From Comamonadaceae bacterium (GTDB lineage Bacteria; Pseudomonadota; Gammaproteobacteria; Burkholderiales; Burkholderiaceae_C), in the NCBI GenBank assembly GCA_947448745.1, contig CANFOQ010000022.1, positions 1 to 40,918 of the forward strand: a stretch of DNA of 40,918 nucleotides. The letters are read 5' to 3'. The notes beneath the pieces were generated by a model, which made no database searches, was not told the DNA's origin, and worked only from the letters and a program-made list of their open reading frames with translations. Of this stretch, positions 35,895 to 40,918 are shown one piece after another (position 1 is the stretch's first letter; every line of letters begins with the position of its first letter). The position numbers and the translations under genes were made by a program.

Positions 35895-36127
35895 TTACCC
35901 ACCAACCGGCGAGCATATTTCGACCAAAGTTCCGTCTGGACATCGCACATAGGAGACAACTTGCCCCCATGGCTTGGTCTCAGGTGCTTTCAATTCAGTG
36001 GCTCCAACTGATAAAGCTTTAGCGTGCGCCTCGACAACAAACGGCGTGATAAGCCAAATGCACTTTCAAAGAACGACAACGATTCAGCGACGTTGGGGAC
36101 GTAGATTATTGTGTAGCCTAGTTTCAT
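35895..36127 (-). pseudogene. VOC (glyoxalase/bleomycin resistance) gene with internal deletion
   Basis: ATG 36127 begins MKLGYTIIYVPNVAESLSFF then ESAFGLSRR, the N-terminal betaalpha unit of VOC proteins. After about residue 30 the sequence jumps, in another frame, to VVEAHAKALSVGATELKAPE and then WGQVVSYVRCPDGTLVEICS, the C-terminal unit, ending at TAA 35895. The middle 50-60 residues and the frame are lost. Its ATG overlaps the stop of the DUF1801 gene (ATGA), so the two were once a coupled pair. Confidence 0.7.
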
Positions 36128-36489
36128 GAGTCGTCCTGTTTGGATGCCTGCAAAGCTAGCGATAAGTATTGAGCTAACTTTTTGTCCTTGATCTGAGCGA
36201 CAGACATCAACTTGAAGTGCCGACGCCCCTTTCCCACCCCTTCAAGAAACCCGAAAGTGTCAGTGATCTTTGCGCCGTTCCCGAATTCAACAGTTACGTG
36301 CGTTTTGTAGGCGAAGACCCCACCAAATTGAACTCCCGACCGAAACAGGATGCCGCCGTATTTAACCTCTTCCGAAGTTGTTTCAAAAGTCTTCTGTACT
36401 AAGGCTCGAACGGCCTCGACGATCTCATAGTTTTGTTCGCTCACAAGACGGATGTCTTCAAGCAGCGCCTGAACACATTGATTTTTCAT
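36124..36489 (-). CDS. DUF1801 domain protein (cassette gene)
   Basis: A 121-residue protein with the DUF1801 fold: VRALVQKTFETTSEEVKYGG, ILFRSGVQFGGVFAYKTHVT, and HFKLMSVAQIKDKKLAQYL. The family includes YdhG-like and frataxin-like proteins; no activity can be assigned. It lies 36 bases downstream of the attC1 core, so it is the first gene of the next cassette. A VOC gene, now deleted inside, overlaps its stop. Confidence 0.75.
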   Translation of the reverse strand: MKNQCVQALLEDIRLVSEQNYEIVEAVRALVQKTFETTSEEVKYGGILFRSGVQFGGVFAYKTHVTVEFGNGAKITDTFGFLEGVGKGRRHFKLMSVAQIKDKKLAQYLSLALQASKQDDS

Positions 36490-36525
36490 GTTGTGTCGAG
36501 CCCCTAGTCGGTTGCGTGCTTTGCG

Positions 36526-36583
36526 GCATAACGTTAAAGTTCAGCGGCTGCCGGAGGCGGTCCGCTGGAACGCCCAGTTAGGC
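36526..36583 (-). other. Integron attC site 1
   Basis: Read on the minus strand: R'' GCCTAAC (36583-36577), L'' GTTCCAGCGG (36571-36562), L' CCGCTGAAC (36547-36539) and R' GTTATGC (36532-36526). L'' carries one extra C relative to L', the extrahelical base that sets attC orientation. Length 58 bases. R' departs from GTTRRRY at one position. It follows the ATPase gene stop by 40 bases, as expected for the attC of that cassette. Confidence 0.8.
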
Positions 36584-36623
36584 GGCTGGGCACTGGCAAA
36601 AAATATCGCCACACAAAAGCTCA

Positions 36624-38417
36624 CTACTTAAGTGCCATCAGGGTTCTTGAGATGTCAATTGACAAAAATTGAGGGAATTCCTCAATAACTTGCATAATCC
36701 CCAGCTTAAGTCCCGCATCCCCATTTTTGCTGGAAATCGCATTTAACTCCGGAATATTCGATAGAACAGACTCTTCCCAGTCATGCCCTCTCATCATTAG
36801 GAACTGTGTAGGCAATTTAAGAACCCAGCCGTTATGGAGCTCACAGTTCGCTGTCGATGCATTGGATATTTTTGTTGCCATCGTTATGTAATCCGCAATC
36901 TTTTGAGCGTCGTCATTGGTCAGTTTTGCCGCCTCGATGTAGGTGTGAAGATGGGGTACTGAGAATTCACTTAGACTCCGTCGCCCAAGGCGAACAAGCG
37001 CAAGCCCTAGGAAAAGCGGGTCTAGAACATAGTTTTCGATTGAGTATCGATTTCCTCCGCCCAAAACATAAATGGGATGCTTGTCTATATTCTTTCCATC
37101 CCAGTCAATAATCCCTCGAACTAGATCGCTGCCAGATTCGAGCAGGCGATTTGCAATTGATTCAACATCTGTGCAGTTTGAAGTTCCGCTGTGCGGCTCA
37201 AGGAAAATTGGCGTGTAACCTATGGTGGAAAATCTGGAAGTAATTTGATGCAATCTCTGAAAGTAAATCACATCAAGTTTGCTTTCTACAAAAATTTGCC
37301 GTCTGTCGTCAGTGGATATTTTGAGGTGGGGTATGCCGTCCGTTAGCACTTCAAGTCCACGGCTTATACTTACCATGACGGGTATTTTCGTATCTCTATT
37401 GATTTCAAAAAGAGAGTTGTCTGGACACATTGCAACCGTTGAAGGTGAATGTGTGGTTATAACAACTTGCACGCCCGCCTTAGTCACTACTACATCTCGC
37501 AGCGTCTCTATAAGAAGCCTCGAATATTGAGGATGCAGAGGGGCGTCAGGTTCATCGAGAATTAGCACATCTGGCTTGCCAAACGATTCCTGCGTGTTGT
37601 AAATGGCAAGCGCCAACGACATCAGAACCTTTTCTCCAGTTGATAGGTCATTTGCTGATATCTCAGTCCCGGTATCTCGATCTACCAATCTCAGCCGATA
37701 TGTGGATTCCGTGTCGATTGCCTCAGGATTTACAACCTCATAGGTTAGGCCCGCTTTTGACAGTATTTCATTAACCAACACCCAAGGCTTGGGGCCATAT
37801 ATTCTTGAGAACTCCTCATCTGAAAGGGTTGGAATGTTGGTATTGTTTTCTAGGTTTAGAAATTTTTTGAATTTATTTTTCGTATATCTGACGTGATATG
37901 TTTTGAATATGAGTGCAAGCTGGGACGCAAATAGCGTCCCCGAATTTGCTTCTGCAATATTTAGATTGAAGTAAACGTCGTCTTCGGATAGTTCCTCAAA
38001 AGTTTTCCCAGTTTTTTGGGTGACACTTTTTATTATGGAAAGTAGCTGTGGGTTAGGCCCCCATCTAGCTAGAAAATTCTCAAGTGGTTCGGAGATTTGT
38101 TCGCCGTTGTTTCTTGCACTTCTCAGATTGCGTTGATGGCTTTCTATCTGACCCCACCAGCTTTTGGAGTTCTGGGTAATCTGTTGGGGGTCGCAAGCCT
38201 CATCGATTTGAGGATTGAGGCCTCCAAATCCTATAAATAAGACTTTGGCAAGGTTGTTCCCGTGGTCAGATACTGTTGAAATCTGACTATTGGCCATAGC
38301 CTCTAGTAGGTGACTCTTTCCGCTGCCATTCTTTCCTGTAATTACGCTAAAAGTGGGGAGCTCAAAGCTAACGCCTGCAGGTACTGATTTGTGAGCATTA
38401 TTTATTTGAATTTTCAT
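36624..38417 (-). CDS. ABC-type ATPase with C-terminal DUF4435/TOPRIM-like domain (putative anti-phage protein)
   Basis: A 597-residue protein from ATG 38417 (a TTG at 38435 would add six). The ATPase part has Walker A GKNGSGKS (28-35), ABC signature LSTGEK (258-263), Walker B VLILDEPD (284-291) and an H-loop His in ITTHSPS (323). A coiled insertion lies between. The C-terminal part has FVESKLD (Glu378, Asp382), GIIDWDG (Asp438, Asp440) and NRYSIENY (Arg457, Glu461), which is the acidic arrangement of DUF4435/TOPRIM nuclease domains. ATPase plus DUF4435 occurs as AriA and AriB of PARIS, also fused, and similarly in OLD/GajA. It is alone between attC2 and attC1, 32 bases after the attC2 core. 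Confidence 0.78.
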   Translation of the reverse strand: MKIQINNAHKSVPAGVSFELPTFSVITGKNGSGKSHLLEAMANSQISTVSDHGNNLAKVLFIGFGGLNPQIDEACDPQQITQNSKSWWGQIESHQRNLRSARNNGEQISEPLENFLARWGPNPQLLSIIKSVTQKTGKTFEELSEDDVYFNLNIAEANSGTLFASQLALIFKTYHVRYTKNKFKKFLNLENNTNIPTLSDEEFSRIYGPKPWVLVNEILSKAGLTYEVVNPEAIDTESTYRLRLVDRDTGTEISANDLSTGEKVLMSLALAIYNTQESFGKPDVLILDEPDAPLHPQYSRLLIETLRDVVVTKAGVQVVITTHSPSTVAMCPDNSLFEINRDTKIPVMVSISRGLEVLTDGIPHLKISTDDRRQIFVESKLDVIYFQRLHQITSRFSTIGYTPIFLEPHSGTSNCTDVESIANRLLESGSDLVRGIIDWDGKNIDKHPIYVLGGGNRYSIENYVLDPLFLGLALVRLGRRSLSEFSVPHLHTYIEAAKLTNDDAQKIADYITMATKISNASTANCELHNGWVLKLPTQFLMMRGHDWEESVLSNIPELNAISSKNGDAGLKLGIMQVIEEFPQFLSIDISRTLMALK

Positions 38418-38448
38418 GCGTTCAATTAATCTCAAAAGTTCCCTTGCC

Positions 38449-38535
38449 CCCTAACGCCAAGTTCAGCGGCGCCGGAGCGAAGCGCAGGGCACCAACAGCG
38501 AAGCTGTTGGCGTCAGCTGCAACGCAATGTTAGGC
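38449..38535 (-). other. Integron attC site 2
   Basis: Read on the minus strand: R'' GCCTAAC (38535-38529), L'' GTTGCAGC (38523-38516), L' GCTGAAC (38467-38461) and R' GTTAGGG (38455-38449). L'' has one extra base (G) against L'. The central region contains a stem CCAACAGC/GCTGTTGG. Length 87 bases. It lies between the exported-protein gene and the ATPase gene, so it ends the first of these cassettes. Confidence 0.78.
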
Positions 38536-38561
38536 TGGGGCGCAAAGGCAGGATTGGGCAT
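38463..38561 (-). CDS. Small open frame with strong ribosome site across attC2
   Basis: ATG 38561 is preceded by TAGGAGTGAAC and opens 32 residues (MPNPAFAPQPNIALQLTPTA, then SLLVPCASLRRR) that run through the attC site and stop in its L' arm. A ribosome site this good makes translation likely. Whether the peptide has a role, or only keeps ribosomes moving through the attC hairpin, cannot be told. Confidence 0.35.
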   Translation of the reverse strand: MPNPAFAPQPNIALQLTPTASLLVPCASLRRR

Positions 38562-38654
38562 GTTCACTCCTAATGAGTTAGGTTCGAGTGTTCACAAAAG
38601 CCGGGCAAGCGCCCCGACCAGTTAGGCTACGCTAAATCACCTTTCAAACTATTG

Positions 38655-39194
38655 CTATTCTTTTGCTGGCTTTGCATCGGGTGCCAGGCTTCCTGGATTA
38701 CGGATGTTGGGCGCAACCTTTTTAAGTTCCTGCAATAGCTTTGATTCATCCACGCGCCACACTGTTCCATCGCTCAGTCGAACGCGTCTTACATAAGCGA
38801 TGCCAGTAAAAACATCCTCGTTTCGGAAGCTGATTGAGCCATCGGAGCTGCCTTGCCCAGGTGGCAGCGGTGACCAATTGACACTGTTGGTGCCCTGAAC
38901 AATAAAGCGACTTCCAACAAGACGCTCGTCAAACGCATCGTACTTGAGCATCACAATTTCAAGTGCGACGATTGGCTGCTGTGATGTGCTCTTCCAAGAA
39001 TAGTTGGACATGAAGCGGGTTTCGGTTGATAGGCCTCGGCCCCGATCACTATCCTCATTGGCGAAAGTGAAGTTGGTGATTTCGACATGAGGGCTGAGGT
39101 TGATCGCATATGCCTTGCGATCTGGATAGTTTTGAGCTGCGTTAGCTACACACGCTAGGGCGGTGAGTGCAGTGGCGAACAATACTTTTTTCAT
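38655..39194 (-). CDS. Exported protein of unknown function (cassette gene)
   Basis: A 179-residue protein with a signal peptide (MKKVLFATALTALACVANAA). The mature part is mainly beta-strand forming, with repeated short strands (VEITNFTFAN, PIVALEIVMLKYD, GIAYVRRVRLSDGTVWRVDE) and no Cys. GAAGGAGA gives a strong ribosome site 6-8 bases before ATG 39194. It sits 50 bases after a cassette-type GTTAGGC core and is followed by attC2, so it is a cassette gene. I do not recognise the family; a periplasmic binding or lipocalin-like role would be a guess. Confidence 0.75.
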   Translation of the reverse strand: MKKVLFATALTALACVANAAQNYPDRKAYAINLSPHVEITNFTFANEDSDRGRGLSTETRFMSNYSWKSTSQQPIVALEIVMLKYDAFDERLVGSRFIVQGTNSVNWSPLPPGQGSSDGSISFRNEDVFTGIAYVRRVRLSDGTVWRVDESKLLQELKKVAPNIRNPGSLAPDAKPAKE

Positions 39195-39621
39195 TGGCTC
39201 TCCTTCGGGTTCTTCTGGACCGTGTACGGTCACATTTTTGATGGGCCTAACGTGATGTAGACCGCAAAACCCGCTGGATACATCCGGGCCGCTTTGACAC
39301 ATCATTTCGATGAAACACATGCAAGCCTCTTGCGCCTTGGTTCAAAGGCTCATGAACTCTGTGTTCGTATAGGTATAAATTGGCCATGAAACTCAGTGCT
39401 CCTTCCTTGCAATCCACCCACTTGCTTGATTAGCTGTTTGAGTGTTTACGTTGTTGGCACTATAGCTTCAAAAATGTGTATTTTTTAACTCTAATAAGTA
39501 AATTTTTATCTTATTTGACACAATATTTACTAAATATATGCACCCTCTCCGTGCCTTTTGGAGCCCATCAAACGCCATCACCCTGTGCATGAAGAAAGGC
39601 TATCGGGTCAACCCAAGCAAC
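39195..39621. other. Non-coding right end of the island
   Basis: About 430 bases without a gene I can support. It holds a GTTAGGC cassette core on the minus strand (39251-39245) but no complete attC partner, an AT-rich segment (39465-39540) and a short palindrome. No integrase gene or clear attI is visible. Confidence 0.5.
39523..39537. repeat. AT-rich palindrome near the hisF side of the island
   Basis: ATATTTA-C-TAAATAT (39523-39537) is a perfect inverted repeat with one central base, in the AT-rich tract about 85 bases after the hisF stop. It could be a regulator site or a feature of the insertion point. Confidence 0.4.
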
Positions 39622-40422
39622 TCACAACCTCACAGGTATCCCCCGCTCCCGCATCCTCTGCTTGGCCTGCTGCACCGTGTATTCACCATAGTGAAAAATG
39701 CTGGCGGCCAGCACCGCATCGGCGCCGCCGGTTTGAATGCCGTCGGCCAAGTGGTCGAGGTTGCCCACACCGCCGGATGCAATCACGGGCACGGGCACGG
39801 CGTCGCTCACAGCGCGGGTCAGCTCTAGGTCAAAACCACTTTTGGTGCCATCGCGGTCCATGCTGGTCAGCAAAATTTCGCCCGCACCGTACTCGGCCAT
39901 TTGCGTGGCCCAGGCCACCGCGTCCAGCCCCACGTTTTTGCGGCCACCGTGGCTGTACACATCCCAACCCGGGCCCATGGGCACACCATGTGAATCCAGT
40001 CGCTGTTCTTCAAGCGCAGAGCGACGCTTGGCGTCAATCGCCACCACGATGCACTGCGCGCCATACTTTTCAGAGGCGTCGCGAATCACTTGCGGGTTGG
40101 CAATCGCTGCCGAGTTGAAGCTGGTTTTGTCGGCACCCGCATTCAAGAGGCGGCGCACATCGTCCACGGTGCGCACACCGCCGCCCACGGTCAAAGGAAT
40201 GAACACTTGGGAGGCCACGGCTTCGATGATGTGCAGAATCACGTCCCGCCCGTCGCTGGTGGCGGTGATGTCAAGGAAGGTGAGTTCATCCGCGCCTTGC
40301 TCGTTGTAACGGGCCGCAATTTCCACCGGGTCTCCGGCGTCGCGCAGTTCCAAAAAATTGATGCCCTTGACGACCCGTCCGGCGGTCACGTCCAGACAGG
40401 GAATGATGCGTTTGGCCAGCAT
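39622..40422 (-). CDS. hisF: Imidazole glycerol phosphate synthase, cyclase subunit
   Basis: A 266-residue (beta-alpha)8 barrel that makes imidazole glycerol phosphate and AICAR from PRFAR with ammonia from HisH. It starts [20 protein letters not shown] (Asp11 catalytic), has [11 protein letters not shown] and [12 protein letters not shown] (second catalytic Asp) and [11 protein letters not shown] phosphate-binding loops. It follows hisA by one base. The island begins downstream, separating it from hisI. Confidence 0.97.
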   Translation of the reverse strand: MLAKRIIPCLDVTAGRVVKGINFLELRDAGDPVEIAARYNEQGADELTFLDITATSDGRDVILHIIEAVASQVFIPLTVGGGVRTVDDVRRLLNAGADKTSFNSAAIANPQVIRDASEKYGAQCIVVAIDAKRRSALEEQRLDSHGVPMGPGWDVYSHGGRKNVGLDAVAWATQMAEYGAGEILLTSMDRDGTKSGFDLELTRAVSDAVPVPVIASGGVGNLDHLADGIQTGGADAVLAASIFHYGEYTVQQAKQRMRERGIPVRL

Positions 40423-40423
40423 G

Positions 40424-40918
40424 TCAGCCGTTCAACGCGTCGGCGCGGGCTTGGGCTTGTTCGAAATCGAGGTCGCCGCTGTAAATGGCGCGGCCGCAAA
40501 TCACACCTTCAATGCCTTCGTCTTCCACGGCGCACAGGCCTTCGATGTCTTTCATGCCTGCCAAGCCGCCCGAGGCGATGACGGGGATCGACAGGGCTTG
40601 CGCCAGTTTGACGGTGGCGTCGATGTTGATGCCGCTCAGCATCCCGTCGCGGCCAATGTCGGTGTAGATGATGGACTCGACACCGTAGTCTTCAAACTTC
40701 TTCGCCAGGTCCACCACTTCGTGGCCAGTGAGTTTGCTCCAACCATCGGTGGCCACTTTGCCGTCTTTGGCGTCCAGCCCCACGATGATGTGGCCGCCAA
40801 AGGCGCTGCAAGCGTCTTGCAAAAAGCCGGGGTTTTTGACGGCGGCGGTGCCGATGATGACGTAGCGGATGCCGCCGTCGATGTATTTTTCAATCGTGTC
40901 CAGGTCGCGGATGCCGCC
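40424..40918 (-). CDS. hisA: HisA isomerase (5' end outside window)
   Basis: The last 164 residues of phosphoribosylformimino-5-aminoimidazole carboxamide ribotide isomerase. The frame runs off the right edge. It shows [48 protein letters not shown] (catalytic Asp) and [12 protein letters not shown], the two phosphate-binding loops of the barrel. It is followed at one base by hisF. The N-terminal third is missing from the window only. Confidence 0.96.
   Translation of the reverse strand, partial: GGIRDLDTIEKYIDGGIRYVIIGTAAVKNPGFLQDACSAFGGHIIVGLDAKDGKVATDGWSKLTGHEVVDLAKKFEDYGVESIIYTDIGRDGMLSGINIDATVKLAQALSIPVIASGGLAGMKDIEGLCAVEDEGIEGVICGRAIYSGDLDFEQAQARADALNG

Larger units (their letters stand above)
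32607..39621. mobile_element. Accessory island inserted between hisI and hisF
   Basis: About 7 kb of non-core DNA interrupts the his operon, which is otherwise collinear on the minus strand on both sides. It holds a section of decayed toxin-antitoxin modules (32.6-35.4 kb) and integron-type cassettes with attC sites (35.4-39.3 kb), without integrase, transposase or recombinase genes. The cassette part looks lower in G+C than the flanks. No flanking direct repeats were recognised by eye at the two ends. Confidence 0.75.

Noticed and set aside
38140-38165. Further copy of the TGACCCC repeat
   Set aside because: Only a seven-base match (CTGACCCC) inside the ATPase gene, lacking the AATTGGAA part.
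39195-39621. Possible intI or attI at the end of the cassette cluster
   Set aside because: No frame long enough for a tyrosine recombinase and no second core pairing with GTTAGGC at 39245-39251; only AT-rich sequence and a palindrome.

Overview
The window looks like the chromosome of a betaproteobacterium of the Burkholderiales, most likely a freshwater Comamonadaceae (Limnohabitans/Rhodoferax-like). This rests on gene order and protein style: rplU-rpmA-obg-proB, pilB-pilC-coaE-zapD, dciA/secA-argJ, petABC-sspA-sspB, and his-hinT-tatABC. No database was searched, so the genus is an inference.

Layout. 1-1.6 kb: 3' end of a monothiol glutaredoxin, then a phd-vapC type toxin-antitoxin pair followed closely by a small lytic transglycosylase. 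1.6-1.9 kb: a gene-poor scar with two direct repeats, a palindrome and a 30-codon remnant, touching the proS stop codon. 1.9-7.3 kb: proS, rppH, and the rplU-rpmA-obg-proB group. 7.4-9.2 kb: ispB, two small exported proteins, and the 3' part of a tRNA-Pro gene that lacks its 5' half. 9.2-10.8 kb: a phosphate transporter with its PhoU-like partner. 11-16 kb: a pilB-pilC pair without pilD, coaE, zapD, mutT and a DUF815 ATPase. 16-22.4 kb: argJ, secA, dciA, an acyltransferase, a serine hydrolase, tRNA-Thr. 22.4-26.3 kb: sspB, sspA and the cytochrome bc1 operon. 26.4-32.6 kb: mscL, pdxA, nif3, a DegS/DegQ-like protease, tatCBA, hinT, hisE, hisI. 39.6 kb to the end: hisF and partial hisA.

The most interesting part is 32.6-39.6 kb. 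The his operon runs on the minus strand as hisA-hisF, stops, and resumes 7 kb later as hisI-hisE-hinT-tatABC. The intervening island has two sections. The first (32.6-35.4 kb) is a toxin-antitoxin graveyard: one intact hicAB pair, four complete antitoxin genes without a working partner (two BrnA-like, one HicB, one DUF433), and relics of hicA, parD, parE, brnT, a DUF5615 toxin and a second brnA end. The second (35.4-39.3 kb) is a minus-strand series of integron-type gene cassettes without an integrase, with two attC sites showing core sites, inner arms and the extra base in the L'' arm. One cassette carries a single-gene ABC-type ATPase whose C-terminal part looks like a DUF4435/TOPRIM-type domain, an architecture seen in fused PARIS-like and OLD-like anti-phage proteins. 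This cassette-borne putative defence gene is the best candidate for an undescribed system here. Downstream of it lie a DUF1801 gene, an internally deleted VOC (glyoxalase-fold) gene and an HNH-like gene stopped by an amber codon.

Outside the island the genes are housekeeping: translation, cell wall and division, protein export (SecA, TatABC), respiration (bc1), phosphate uptake, and cofactor and amino acid synthesis.
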